A stretch of 64,000 nt of DNA from Bacilliculturomica massiliensis (lineage in GTDB: Bacteria > Bacillota > Clostridia > Peptostreptococcales > Anaerovoracaceae), in the NCBI RefSeq assembly GCF_900605495.1, contig NZ_LR027601.1:298912-362911 (forward strand), read 5' to 3'. The translations under genes and the position numbers were made by a program. Of this stretch, positions 33,671-42,707 are shown piece after piece; within the stretch, counting starts at the first letter, position 1; every line of letters starts with the position of its first letter. The notes beneath the pieces are model-generated. The model did no database searches, had not been told where the DNA came from, and saw only the letters and a list, made by a program, of their open reading frames with translations.

Positions 33671-35272
33671 ATGGATAAGAAGGACAGAAAGATCAGCAGC
33701 GCCGGTCTCGTATATCTTTATTTGACCGGCTGGATCGGAGAGGAAGAGATCTTTGTGCAGCACGTGGACAGCTGTACATTTCCCATGGACCGCTTCTGCG
33801 GGCAGGCAGATAGAATCAGATACCAGCTTGCCGAACCTGCGGATGTGGAACTTTTCTGCGTTCTGGGAGTGAATGAAAAGATCGACGCAATTGCAGAAGT
33901 GATCAAAAGTGAGATACGAAAGAGTTTCAGCTGTGCGGCAAAGGGAAAGAAGTTCCGGTCTACAGGGAAAAAGCTGGATGCTGCCGGCAAGATCTTCGCC
34001 GGAATGGTCCACGATTTTATCATATCGGAAAACGCCCTCCGTTATCCGCAAAGTCTGCGGATGAATGCCGGCACATGGGGCGTCTGCTGCTTTTGGGGCG
34101 GAGAAGACGAATATGGCGCGGCGGGCCGATGGGTAGAAGACGCGGTTGAAACGTGGCTGGCATATGAGCGGCCCGTTCTGTTGGGAAAACAGATGGCGCT
34201 CCAGTCTTTTCTTCTGCGGGATCTGATCGGCAGAAGGATCGTGGATGTACTGCCTGTGTCGGAGACGGGATCGCTGGATCTTTTGCTGGAAGGTGAACTG
34301 AAGCTTCAGCTGAATTGTGAGCTGCCCTATCTCAGAGAAAAATTTCAAATGGACGGTTTTTCTTCAGCCAATATCGATACGATTTTATTAGATCCGGTCT
34401 ATGGGTATGGAGTCAGGTACGAGCCCGTCGAAATCTGTGAGGAATGGCATAAAGTGTTCCTTTATACGGCGGCATTGACAGAGGTGGAATGGGATATGGA
34501 TCGCCTGGTTCCTGTTTACGAGGCATTTCTTCATTTTTTAGAACGTGAGATATGCAGGCAGACATTCGCCGAACGGATCGTCGAGAAAGAGGTTTTCTTG
34601 AAACGGATCATTCTTGCGGTGGAAAAAGTCAGGTCTTTTCTCCGCGGAGAAGAGGAGTTTGTAATATCAAGGGACCTGCTCATGCTGATGAACAGCAGAT
34701 ATATTTATCTGCCCTACGTAGTTGAGTTATTTCGCGGAGAATTTCCTCATATGAATATTTTTGATCATGAAGAGGAAGGATTCCAGGCGGAGATCCTGCG
34801 CTGTCATATCCAATTATCAGAAACAGGGGACGCCAATGAGAAGGGACGCCGGTGGGAGAAAGCCGCCGAATATGTCATGGCGCATGTCAGAGGGCTGGCG
34901 GTGTGCGGCAGAAGGGTGCGGGCCGGTACGCAGGAAATTGATCTCAGCGTGGCCAACAGGTCGCAGGATGGAGAACTGTGGATGATGGGAGCGTATATTC
35001 TGGTGGAGTGCAAGAACTGGAAACGCAGAGCGGGAGTTCCGGTCATACGGAATCTAGGCCATATCTGCAGCCTGAAAGGCAATAAAACCGCGATCCTGTT
35101 TGCGGCAAACGGGCTGACGGCCGCCGCGCAGACGGAGGTAAGCCGGTTAGGTCGGCGCGGGATCTGCGTATTATGCATCACCAGGGACGAGATGCTGAAT
35201 TTAGATTCCGGGCAGGCATGCCGCAGATTGATACTGACCAAGTGGAAGGAGTGCGCCAGCGGGACAGAGTAA
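33671..35272 (+). CDS. PD-(D/E)xK nuclease-like protein with unknown N-terminal region
   Basis: A 533-residue protein. The last ~150 residues look like a restriction-endonuclease (Mrr_cat-like) fold: a helix GRRWEKAAEYVMAHV, then GTQEIDLSV with the metal-binding Asp, then ILVECKNWK giving the E-x-K pair, then a helix-strand GLTAAAQTEVSRLG. Residues 1-380 match nothing I know; they contain several Cys and a mixed alpha/beta pattern. No membrane segment. No methylase or helicase lies beside it, so it is not an obvious restriction system. The ribosome site is weak. Downstream are tandem copies of the two-hairpin repeat. Confidence 0.75.
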   Translation: MDKKDRKISSAGLVYLYLTGWIGEEEIFVQHVDSCTFPMDRFCGQADRIRYQLAEPADVELFCVLGVNEKIDAIAEVIKSEIRKSFSCAAKGKKFRSTGKKLDAAGKIFAGMVHDFIISENALRYPQSLRMNAGTWGVCCFWGGEDEYGAAGRWVEDAVETWLAYERPVLLGKQMALQSFLLRDLIGRRIVDVLPVSETGSLDLLLEGELKLQLNCELPYLREKFQMDGFSSANIDTILLDPVYGYGVRYEPVEICEEWHKVFLYTAALTEVEWDMDRLVPVYEAFLHFLEREICRQTFAERIVEKEVFLKRIILAVEKVRSFLRGEEEFVISRDLLMLMNSRYIYLPYVVELFRGEFPHMNIFDHEEEGFQAEILRCHIQLSETGDANEKGRRWEKAAEYVMAHVRGLAVCGRRVRAGTQEIDLSVANRSQDGELWMMGAYILVECKNWKRRAGVPVIRNLGHICSLKGNKTAILFAANGLTAAAQTEVSRLGRRGICVLCITRDEMLNLDSGQACRRLILTKWKECASGTE

Positions 35273-35347
35273 GCGTGGATCCGCCGGAGCAGGCTGAGGC
35301 AATGGCAGTAAACAGGGCAGAAAATTATGCGTAGGGGGATATTTGTG

Positions 35348-35510
35348 ATATAATAGCCGCAAAGCGGCTATTATATGGATTCTGTGCGCGGCGGACGCCA
35401 TGCGCGGATTGTATCACGATGGCCTGCGGCCAGTCGCGATACAATGGCCGCAAAGCGGCTATTATATGGATTCTGTGGGCGGCGCAGTGGGCTTCCGGGA
35501 GTGATCCGCG
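35348..35510 (-). repeat. Dispersed two-hairpin element, tandem copies C and D
   Basis: Read on the minus strand, copy C has a left hairpin (arms of ~17, ATTGTATC.../...GATACAAT, 35408-35446), the conserved block with CATGGCGTCCGCC and CACAGAATCC, and a perfect right hairpin ATATAATAGCCGC ttt GCGGCTATTATAT (35348-35376). Copy D lies behind it (35440-35510) with the right hairpin and CACAGAATCC but a degenerate block. The array occupies most of the spacer before the nucleoside kinase gene. Confidence 0.78.
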
Positions 35511-35633
35511 GTTTTGGACAGCCCGAAACGGGTACAATACAGTCGCGGGGCAACAAAGGCCGCCGGGAAGCCGATGGGGGCCCCATCGGCAGGCAGGCCG
35601 ACGGGGAGAAACAGGAAAAGAGGAGATCAGAAT

Positions 35634-37304
35634 ATGGAAATAGAAATAAAGATCAAAAGAGATCCGAAAGCAGAACCGGAGCTTAGGAAGGTGGAGGATA
35701 ATTCCACGATAGAAGATCTGTTGGAAGAGATCCAAAAAGAACTGCCGTACCGGATCATTGCGGCGCGGCGAAACAACGTGACTGTTCCGCTGACAAACGT
35801 GATCGACGGACCCTGTGAGATCACGCTGCTGGATATGCGGGATCCTTCCGCAAATCAGATCTATCAGCGAAGCGTCATTTTTCTGTACCTGAAAGCGGTC
35901 TTCGACGTGCTGGGCACCAACAACGTTGTGGTGGCCAATTCCCTGAACAAGGGGATCTACACGGAGATCAGAACGGCCGCGCCGGTAACGATGAAGGAGA
36001 TCCACGGGGTGGAGCGCCGGATGAAGGAGCTTTACCGGCTGGATCTGCCCATCGAACGCAAAGTGCTGGAGAGGGACGAAGCCATTGCGCTGCTGGAGAA
36101 AGCGGGGTACAGCCAGCGCCTGCGTCTGGTGCGCAATTCGCCGGAGCTCGATACGATCCCGGTGTATTCCATCGAAGGGTTTTACAGTTTTTATTACAGT
36201 TTTATGGTGCCGTCTACGGGATACATCGACCTGTTCGAGCTGCGGAAATGCCGCAGAGGCGTGGTGCTTCGTTTTCCGGAACCGGCCCGGCCGGACGTGC
36301 TGCCGGAATACAGAGATGATGTGAAGCTGTACAACGCCTTTGGGGAAGCCACGAAATGGGGACAGCTGATGGGCATTCGTTACGTGGAGGATCTGAACGA
36401 TAAGATCGAGGACGGGACCTACCGGCAGGTGATACAGACCTCCGAGGCGCTGCACGAGAAGAAGATCGCCCAGTTCGCGGATATGATCGCCAGACAGGGA
36501 AAACGGATGATCCTTATCGCGGGGCCGTCATCATCGGGAAAGACTACTTTTGCTCAGCGGCTCTGCACGCAGCTTCGCGTAAACGGATTGTCGCCCCTTT
36601 ACATGGGTACGGACGACTATTTTGTAGAGCGGGCGGACACGCCGAAGGATGAGAACGGCGAGCCCAATTTTGAAGATATCGACGCCATCGATCTGGAACT
36701 GTTCAACAGCAACATGAACGCGCTGCTGCGGGGCGACGAGGTGGATCTGCCGGTCTTTGATTTTGTAACGGGGACAAAGCAGTACGGAAAGCGCATCACC
36801 AGAGCGCAGAAGGGACAGCCTATCGTGATCGAAGGAATTCACGGCCTGAACCGGACGCTGACGGCAGGTATTCCAGACGATGCAAAATTCAAGATCTACA
36901 TCAGTCCGCTGACACAGCTGCACATCGACGACCACAATCGGATCCCCACCACAGACGCCAGAATGCTGCGCCGGATCGTGCGGGACTATCAGTTCCGCGG
37001 TCATACGGCTCAGAGTACGATCAGACAGTGGCCTAAAGTGAGGGCCGGGGAGGATAAGAACATTTTCCCCTTTAACGGGGAAGCGGATGTGCTGTTCAAT
37101 TCCGTGCACATCTACGAACTGGCAGTGCTGAAAAAATACGCGGAACCGCTGCTGATGGCGATCCGGCCCGACGAGCCCGAATTCTGCGAAGCGGTGCGCA
37201 TGCTGAAATTTCTCAAGTATTTCCGAACCATAGAAGACGACTCTATTATCGTAAACAATTCCATCATCCGTGAATTCATCGGCGGAAGTGTGTACGTGGA
37301 TTGA
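35634..37304 (+). CDS. Nucleoside (uridine) kinase with TGS-like N-terminus
   Basis: A 556-residue protein typical of Clostridia. Residues 1-60 resemble a TGS/ubiquitin-like domain. Residues ~60-230 resemble the ThrRS/AlaRS second additional domain. Residues ~290-530 form a uridine-kinase-type P-loop domain (ILIAGPSSSGKTTFAQRL near 293, then DDYFVERADTP and EGIHGLN). It is expected to phosphorylate uridine or another nucleoside; the role of the tRNA-synthetase-like part is unknown. I start at ATG 35634 with AGGAGATC upstream; the open frame before it runs into the repeat array. Confidence 0.88.
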   Translation: MEIEIKIKRDPKAEPELRKVEDNSTIEDLLEEIQKELPYRIIAARRNNVTVPLTNVIDGPCEITLLDMRDPSANQIYQRSVIFLYLKAVFDVLGTNNVVVANSLNKGIYTEIRTAAPVTMKEIHGVERRMKELYRLDLPIERKVLERDEAIALLEKAGYSQRLRLVRNSPELDTIPVYSIEGFYSFYYSFMVPSTGYIDLFELRKCRRGVVLRFPEPARPDVLPEYRDDVKLYNAFGEATKWGQLMGIRYVEDLNDKIEDGTYRQVIQTSEALHEKKIAQFADMIARQGKRMILIAGPSSSGKTTFAQRLCTQLRVNGLSPLYMGTDDYFVERADTPKDENGEPNFEDIDAIDLELFNSNMNALLRGDEVDLPVFDFVTGTKQYGKRITRAQKGQPIVIEGIHGLNRTLTAGIPDDAKFKIYISPLTQLHIDDHNRIPTTDARMLRRIVRDYQFRGHTAQSTIRQWPKVRAGEDKNIFPFNGEADVLFNSVHIYELAVLKKYAEPLLMAIRPDEPEFCEAVRMLKFLKYFRTIEDDSIIVNNSIIREFIGGSVYVD

Positions 37305-37371
37305 AGCCGGCATATTTGAATGTAAAAACAATGGAGGACGGGATCCTTTCTGTTCCGGCTGTGCCGGGGAC

Positions 37372-37413
37372 CGGAAACGCGGAGCGCCAAGCGCCCGCGT
37401 TTTCCGTTTTTTT
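37372..37413 (+). terminator. Terminator of the nucleoside kinase gene
   Basis: CGGAAACGCG (37372-37381) pairs with CGCGTTTTCCG (37396-37406) around a GGCGC-type inner hairpin, followed by T7. Confidence 0.85.
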
Positions 37414-37496
37414 CTGACAGATTCCTGTAAGATTTACACCAGTTTTTTTGTAAGAAAGTGCGGTTAGAATAAGATCGACCTGAAGGAGGGGTATTT

Positions 37497-38207
37497 ATGA
37501 ACGAATACATACTGGTGGTGGACGACGATCCGGAGATCGTTAAGGCGATCGCCATCGTGCTGGAAAAGGAAGGCTACCGGGTGCTGAGGGCCTACAACGG
37601 ACTGGAAGCTCTGGAGCTGGCGGCGGAGCGGTCGGTACAGCTCATCATCATGGACGTGATGATGCCGAAGCTGGACGGACTTTCCGCCGTGATGAAGATC
37701 CGTGAGAGACGCAATATTCCCATTATCGTACTGTCTGCCAAAAGCGAGGATACGGACAAGATATTGGGCCTTTCCATGGGAGCGGACGATTATGTGACAA
37801 AGCCCTTTAATCCGCAGGAGCTGGCTGCCAGGGTCAGGAGCCAGCTGCGGCGCTATACCAGTCTGGGAGATGTGCACGCCCAGGAACGGGGCAGCGAGAT
37901 CCGGAATGGAAGGCTCTGTTACAACACGATGGAGATGACGCTGCGGGCAGACGGGGAGCCCGTGAAGCTGACGGCCACAGAGACGAAGATCATGGACCTG
38001 CTCATGAGGAACCTGGGGCGGATCTTTCCCGCTGAAGAAATCTACCGCAGAGTATGGGACGGAGAAGTGTTTGCTCCGGAAAACACAGTGATGGTCCATA
38101 TCCGTCGCATTCGAGAAAAAATTGAGTTAAATCCAAAGGAACCGGAATATTTAAAGGTGGTGTGGGGAATTGGTTACAAAATGGAAAAGAAGCAGAGCAG
38201 CTGTTAG
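37497..38207 (+). CDS. OmpR/VanR-type response regulator
   Basis: A 236-residue response regulator. The receiver domain has DDD at 9-11, phosphoacceptor Asp53 (LIIMDVMMP), Ser/Lys switch residues (LSAK, TKPF). The C-terminal OmpR winged helix ends VHIRRIREKIELNPKEPEYLKVVWGIGYKM. Strong GAAGGAGGGG start. The 3' end overlaps the sensor kinase gene by 38 nt, so the two are one operon. Confidence 0.94.
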   Translation: MNEYILVVDDDPEIVKAIAIVLEKEGYRVLRAYNGLEALELAAERSVQLIIMDVMMPKLDGLSAVMKIRERRNIPIIVLSAKSEDTDKILGLSMGADDYVTKPFNPQELAARVRSQLRRYTSLGDVHAQERGSEIRNGRLCYNTMEMTLRADGEPVKLTATETKIMDLLMRNLGRIFPAEEIYRRVWDGEVFAPENTVMVHIRRIREKIELNPKEPEYLKVVWGIGYKMEKKQSSC

Positions 38208-40632
38208 TTTTCTGGCTTTCCTGCTGGGGACAAGCCTGGTCCTTGGGGGGGCGGCCAATGCGGTGAGCCTGGCCGCCAGGGGCAGCGCGGCCAGGGCGGA
38301 GGTCGTGGACTCGTTCAGGCAGGATTACCAGGATACGGGAGAATTCCGCTGGCAGATGGCGGATTATCTGGAAAACTTTCTGACCATGGCCGTAGGAGGC
38401 CCGGTGGGATCGAGCTACGACAGTTACTACGATGATTACGGGGATTATGGTTACTCGTACGGGGATTCATATGGGGCGTGGCTGGAGCAGATGGGAAACA
38501 CCGGAGTCATCAGAGGATATGCGGTGGAAAAAAGTACGGACTGGCTGGGCCCCGTGATGGAGGACTGGGAAGACTGGGAGGACTGGGAGGACTGGGAGGA
38601 TTCCAGGCCTGCGGAGGTCACAGCGGAAAATCAGCGGGAACCGGCCACGTCAGGCGGGGGCGGATCTGGTAAAAATTTGACCCGGGAGGAAATGAAGGCC
38701 AGGAGAGACAAGGCGTTTGAAGCTATGGCACAGAAGGCGCACCAGTATTTTAAAGATGATAAAAACGTACTTTACAACATTGAGTACGACGGTACGGTGA
38801 AGTATTCCAATACAGAAGGACTGGAGCTCTCCGGACCGGAAGGACGCCTGCCGGAGGGCTACAATTTCCTCATGTATTTTGACGGGAAAAAAGTGAAGAT
38901 CATCAAGGACGGCAGGGAGGTAGACGTCTACGGCGGCGGTACCTATACGGAGGACAGTCTCTGGTATGTGCCCGGCTATACCAACTTTACCGTGGATGAG
39001 AAAACAGAGAATGCGCGTGTCACCATAGCCGCGGCTAAAACGCCGGCCATTTATATCAAGGGAAATTATTCACAGGAAAACGGCAGTACGCAGAGAAATC
39101 GTCTTTACCGGTTAGAACACGATCTGGAGAGACGGAGGGCCGGTTATATCAGAGACGGTGCAGGATTTCTGGCGGGGATCGGTCTGCTGGCGCTCTATGC
39201 CGTGATGCGCGAGGACAAAAAGCGGGCTGACAGGACTGTGGCAAGATGGAGCGGCAGGCTGTGGTTTGAAGTAAAAGTCCTGGCTGTGTTGCTGGTCCTG
39301 GCCGCGCCGCTGACCTGGATGCTGGACGTCTACTGGGGATACGGCCTGGAAGACTTGGCCTATCTCATCGCTGACGGACATGAAATAATCAGAGAGTTTG
39401 TGCCCGAAATGCTGGGAACAGGCTTGGTGCCGGCGATCTTCTGCGTCTGCTACCTGTTTGCCAACGATCTGCGCTACGGTGATAGACCATGGAAAAACAC
39501 GCTCTGGCGCCGCCTTTCCAGACTGATCCTCGGCGGAGATATGGATACGCCCCTTGAGACCAGAATGGTCAGGCGGTACGGCATCGTGCTGGCCATGCAG
39601 CTGGGCGCGGCAGCGCTTATCGTAGGTGGACTGGCCGCGGTCTTCTATATGAGAAATCAGTATATGTATTCAAACGATGCTATGCTGATCTGCCTGCTGA
39701 TCCTTCTCTTTGGCATTGTGCTGCTGCCCTCGTTCCTGTTTGCCACGAAGAACAGAGCGGCGGCGGAAGAACTGGGGGCGGTGGCCCGTCAGGTGGAATC
39801 CATCCGCAGCGGCAACCTGAAAGAACCGCTGAAGCTGCCGGAGAATGCGGATCTGGCTGCGGTGGTGGGAGAACTGAACGATATCCAACACGGCATGAAA
39901 GAGGCGCTGGACGAGCAGACCAGAAGCGAGCGCATGAAGGTGGAACTGATCACCAATGTGTCGCACGATCTGAAAACACCGCTGACGTCGATCATCACCT
40001 ATTCGGAACTTTTAAAGGAAGAGAAAGATCTGCCCGACCATGTGAAGGATTACGTGCAGATCCTCAGCGACAAGGCTCAGCGCCTGAAGAGCATGGTACA
40101 GGATGTGTTCGAGGTGAGCAAGGCAGCCTCAGGGCAGCTGCCTGTGGATCTGGAGACTCTGGATTTTGGAAAGCTGCTGCGCCAGACGCTGGCCGATATG
40201 GGCGAGCGCATTGAAGCCAGCCCGGTCTCCGTTCGAACGGAGATACCGGAAGAACCTGTCATGATCACAGCGGATGGAAAGCGTCTGTACCGGGTATTCC
40301 AAAATCTGATCCAGAACGCGCTGCAGTACTCGCTCCCGGGGTCCCGCATCTTTATCTCGCTGAAAGCCAACGGCCGCCTTGCGCAGGCCAGCGTCAAGAA
40401 TACATCGGCGCTGGAGATCTGCGCGGAGATCGACTTTACGGAACGTTTCCTGCGGGGCGATCAGAGCAGAAGCGACGGCGGCAGCGGGCTGGGCCTTTCC
40501 ATCGCCCGGAGCTTTACGGAAGCCTGCGGAGGCAGGATCAGCGTGGAGCCCATCGCCGATCTGTTCGTGGTGACCGTAGAGTTTGACCAGGTACCGCGGA
40601 CGGGGATCCAGAAAGAAAAGATCGAAGAGTAA
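38170..40632 (+). CDS. Membrane sensor histidine kinase with repetitive ectodomain
   Basis: An 820-residue sensor starting at TTG 38170 within the regulator gene. Helix 1 (residues ~8-30) leads to a ~300-residue outside region with a Tyr/Asp/Gly tract (~80-105) and four tandem Glu-Asp-Trp triplets (~131-142), then a Gly/Ser linker and a beta-rich part. Several further helices (~335-520) lead to a HAMP-like linker. The kinase has NVSHDLKTPLTS with His599, an N-box (FQNLIQNALQYS) and GGSGLGLS. It resembles VanS-like partners of cell-envelope systems; the stimulus is unknown. Confidence 0.88.
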   Translation: MVTKWKRSRAAVSFLAFLLGTSLVLGGAANAVSLAARGSAARAEVVDSFRQDYQDTGEFRWQMADYLENFLTMAVGGPVGSSYDSYYDDYGDYGYSYGDSYGAWLEQMGNTGVIRGYAVEKSTDWLGPVMEDWEDWEDWEDWEDSRPAEVTAENQREPATSGGGGSGKNLTREEMKARRDKAFEAMAQKAHQYFKDDKNVLYNIEYDGTVKYSNTEGLELSGPEGRLPEGYNFLMYFDGKKVKIIKDGREVDVYGGGTYTEDSLWYVPGYTNFTVDEKTENARVTIAAAKTPAIYIKGNYSQENGSTQRNRLYRLEHDLERRRAGYIRDGAGFLAGIGLLALYAVMREDKKRADRTVARWSGRLWFEVKVLAVLLVLAAPLTWMLDVYWGYGLEDLAYLIADGHEIIREFVPEMLGTGLVPAIFCVCYLFANDLRYGDRPWKNTLWRRLSRLILGGDMDTPLETRMVRRYGIVLAMQLGAAALIVGGLAAVFYMRNQYMYSNDAMLICLLILLFGIVLLPSFLFATKNRAAAEELGAVARQVESIRSGNLKEPLKLPENADLAAVVGELNDIQHGMKEALDEQTRSERMKVELITNVSHDLKTPLTSIITYSELLKEEKDLPDHVKDYVQILSDKAQRLKSMVQDVFEVSKAASGQLPVDLETLDFGKLLRQTLADMGERIEASPVSVRTEIPEEPVMITADGKRLYRVFQNLIQNALQYSLPGSRIFISLKANGRLAQASVKNTSALEICAEIDFTERFLRGDQSRSDGGSGLGLSIARSFTEACGGRISVEPIADLFVVTVEFDQVPRTGIQKEKIEE
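38560..38601 (+). repeat. In-frame 9-bp tandem repeat in the sensor gene
   Basis: Four units of GAGGACTGG (one with GAAGACTGG) plus a partial fifth encode Glu-Asp-Trp repeats in the extracytoplasmic part of the sensor. Slippage could change the copy number without shifting the frame. Confidence 0.85.
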
Positions 40633-40654
40633 TGGATATTACCTGATATTTTTT

Positions 40655-40707
40655 CAGCGCGGCCGCCTGGAAACGCGGATAAGCGGGCGGCCGCGCTGAT
40701 TTTTTTG
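40655..40707 (+). terminator. Terminator of the two-component operon
   Basis: CAGCGCGGCCGCC (40655-40667) and GGCGGCCGCGCTG (40686-40698) form a perfect stem followed by AT7. Confidence 0.9.
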
Positions 40708-40742
40708 GTGAACAGGATGAGCGCCCATTTTGCCTGACCCTG

Positions 40743-40771
40743 TTGACTTTGGCTTTCGGGGGTTCTAAACT
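40743..40771 (+). promoter_or_regulatory. Promoter of the flavin-oxidase-like gene
   Basis: TTGACT (40743-40748) and TAAACT (40766-40771) have 17-bp spacing. Confidence 0.6.
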
Positions 40772-40835
40772 GAAGGTATCGTAATTTGCAATAAGGTGTG
40801 TTGGTGCGGGCCGCCAGAGAGAAGGGGGATATACA

Positions 40836-41258
40836 ATGACAATGAGAGATCCACAGAAGACCGTCGGCAATATGGCCGACAAGGCGAATATGGCTGTTAT
40901 CTGCTATACGGATGAAGAGGGCTTTCCCGTGAGCAGAGCGATGCTGCCTCCGAGGGAGCGCAGCGGAATCCGGGAGTTTTGGTTTACGACCAATACTTCG
41001 TCCAAAAAGGTGAAGTGCTTCAGGGAAGACCCGAAAGCGAGCATTTACTTTGTGGACAAGCGTTTTTACCGCGGTGTGAGCCTGGTGGGGACGATGGAGG
41101 TGCTGGAGACGGCCCAGGCCAGAGAACGGATCTGGCGGGAGGGCGACACCATGTATTATCCGGAGGGCGTGAACGATCCCGATTATTGCGTGCTGAAGTT
41201 TACGGCTGTGCGGGGCAGGTACTACAGCAATTTCAGCTCTGAAGATTTTGAGATCTAG
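40836..41258 (+). CDS. Pyridoxamine 5'-phosphate oxidase-like flavin protein
   Basis: A 140-residue split-barrel flavin-binding protein of the pyridoxamine-phosphate-oxidase superfamily. It has AVICYTDEEGFPVSRAM, FWFTTNTSSKKV (phosphate-binding strand), ASIYFVDKRFYRGVSLVGTMEVL and a C-terminal aromatic segment. Members of this small branch bind FMN or F420 and reduce varied substrates; true pyridoxine oxidase activity is not implied. The start at 40836 follows GAAGGGGGATATAC. Confidence 0.85.
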   Translation: MTMRDPQKTVGNMADKANMAVICYTDEEGFPVSRAMLPPRERSGIREFWFTTNTSSKKVKCFREDPKASIYFVDKRFYRGVSLVGTMEVLETAQARERIWREGDTMYYPEGVNDPDYCVLKFTAVRGRYYSNFSSEDFEI

Positions 41259-41391
41259 CCCTGCGTGCAGGACAGGGCTGTAAAGGGGAGTTCGCACGGC
41301 GGCGCTGAACTGCGATCTGCATTTTGCAGCAGCAGAAAAGTCGGATAGGCGGTCATATTTTACTCAGGAGAGAGGGCGAGGAGACACAGCG

Positions 41392-41901
41392 TTGAATAAA
41401 GAAGAGACTTACCGGCTGTTGGAACGAAAGGGCATCCAATTTGAGACCTTCGAGCACGGCGCGGTCTACACGATAGAAGAAATGGATGCGCTGGATCTGC
41501 CGGGCAAGGAGCGGATCGCGAAGAACCTGTTTCTGAGGGACGCTCAAAAACAGAATTATTATCTGGTCGCGGTTCCCGGCCACAAGCGGGTGGACCTGAA
41601 GGCGCTGGGGAAGACGGCGGCGGGAAAAAGCCTTAAATTTGCATCGGAAGAAGATCTGCGCGGCCTGTTGCTGCTGGAAAAGGGCAGCGTGACCCCTCTG
41701 GGCGCGCTGAACAGCCGGAAACAAGGGGAGGGGAAAAATCTCACGGTGGTGCTGGATCGGGAGTTGGAAGGCAGAACGATAGGCGTTCATCCCATGGAAA
41801 ATACGGCCACGGTGTTTTTGGCCTTTGAGGATCTGGTGGGACTGTTGGAAGGCTGGGGCTGTCATGTGGAGATCTGCCGGATCCCTGCGCGGGAAGAGTA
41901 G
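41392..41901 (+). CDS. ProX/YbaK-type prolyl-tRNA editing protein
   Basis: A 169-residue YbaK/ProX-domain protein, a freestanding trans-editing factor that hydrolyses mischarged tRNA-Pro (Ala or Cys). The domain shows KNLFLRDAQKQNYYLVAVPGHKRVDLK, GSVTPLGALN and GVHPMENTATVFL. Start is TTG 41392 with GAGGGCGAGGAG upstream. Close relatives are named ProX (Ala-tRNA-Pro) or Cys-tRNA-Pro deacylase; sequence here fits ProX better. Downstream to 42007 no terminator is clear. Confidence 0.87.
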   Translation: MNKEETYRLLERKGIQFETFEHGAVYTIEEMDALDLPGKERIAKNLFLRDAQKQNYYLVAVPGHKRVDLKALGKTAAGKSLKFASEEDLRGLLLLEKGSVTPLGALNSRKQGEGKNLTVVLDRELEGRTIGVHPMENTATVFLAFEDLVGLLEGWGCHVEICRIPAREE

Positions 41902-42007
41902 AAGCGCAGAAAAGCCAGAGAATGAGGGCGGGGTTTTCCAAACAGAGTCTGTCAGCGCGCTGTTTTTACAGTGGGGAGATCCATCGTAAAAAAGTTGTCA
42001 AAAGACA

Positions 42008-42059
42008 TTGACATGTTGGGGAAATGTGGTATATTAATAATAGTAATAGTTACTGTTAT
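42008..42059 (+). promoter_or_regulatory. perR promoter with Fur-family operator
   Basis: TTGACA (42008-42013) and TATATT (42030-42035) have 16-bp spacing. Immediately downstream ATAATAGTAA (42037-42046) and TTACTGTTAT (42050-42059) form a near-perfect dyad around TAG. The shape fits a Per/Fur box and suggests autorepression by the gene it precedes. Confidence 0.65.
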
Positions 42060-42235
42060 CTAGTGATGATCCTGCGGAGCTGTGAACAGGCGCTGCATCA
42101 AGGGCGTCCCGGCCGCAGGATGGCCGCGTATATTGCGGAGTGAAAATAAATTCTGTCAGGCAGCGGGTCGCCGCAGTCTTTCAGCGAGCTCCCGGAGGAT
42201 CCAGAAAGAAAAGATTAGCGGAAGGGAGGGATTTC

Positions 42236-42631
42236 GTGATAAAATACTCGAAGCAGAGAGAATTGATCCTGAATACTGTGAAAGAGAATCGAGTGCATCC
42301 TACTGCAGATTTTGTCTACAACAAGTTGAAGGAAGAAAATCCCGGACTCAGTCTGGGGACGGTGTATCGAAATCTGAATCTGCTGGCGGAGGAAGGCATC
42401 ATTCAGAAGATCCGCATTCCCAACGGTCCGGACCGATTTGACGGGGAAGTCAAAGAGCATCCTCACATGACCTGCACTTGCTGCGGCAAGGTGATCGATC
42501 TTCCGCTGACGTGCATGGAAGACATGAGACAGCTGGATGAAGAAATTCTGAAGAAGACCGGCCATCAGGTCAATTCATTGCAGACGGCGTTTACCGGAGT
42601 GTGCGGCGCCTGCAGGGCCAGTAAGAATTGA
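42236..42631 (+). CDS. perR: Fur-family peroxide regulator, PerR-like
   Basis: A 131-residue Fur-family repressor. The winged helix covers residues ~1-80 ([49 protein letters not shown]). The metal-sensing His lies in EHPHMTC, and structural zinc is bound by two CxxC pairs (CTCC, CGAC). PerR-type assignment rests on length, the [13 protein letters not shown] segment and its rubrerythrin neighbour. GTG 42236 follows AGGGAGG; an upstream in-frame ATG (42140) adds unrelated residues. Confidence 0.9.
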   Translation: MIKYSKQRELILNTVKENRVHPTADFVYNKLKEENPGLSLGTVYRNLNLLAEEGIIQKIRIPNGPDRFDGEVKEHPHMTCTCCGKVIDLPLTCMEDMRQLDEEILKKTGHQVNSLQTAFTGVCGACRASKN

Positions 42632-42707
42632 GGCGCCGGAAAAAACAAGTGTTCAATTAGTTTTATCTAACATATATTTAAGCGGAAATAAAATGGAGGA
42701 ATGGAAA

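Noticed and set aside
38560-38601. Short tandem repeats as a CRISPR-like array
   Set aside because: Units are 9 bp, contiguous and in frame within a histidine-kinase gene; there are no spacers or cas genes anywhere in the window.
42082-42441. 119-codon frame overlapping perR
   Set aside because: Out-of-frame shadow of the PerR-like gene with no ribosome site.
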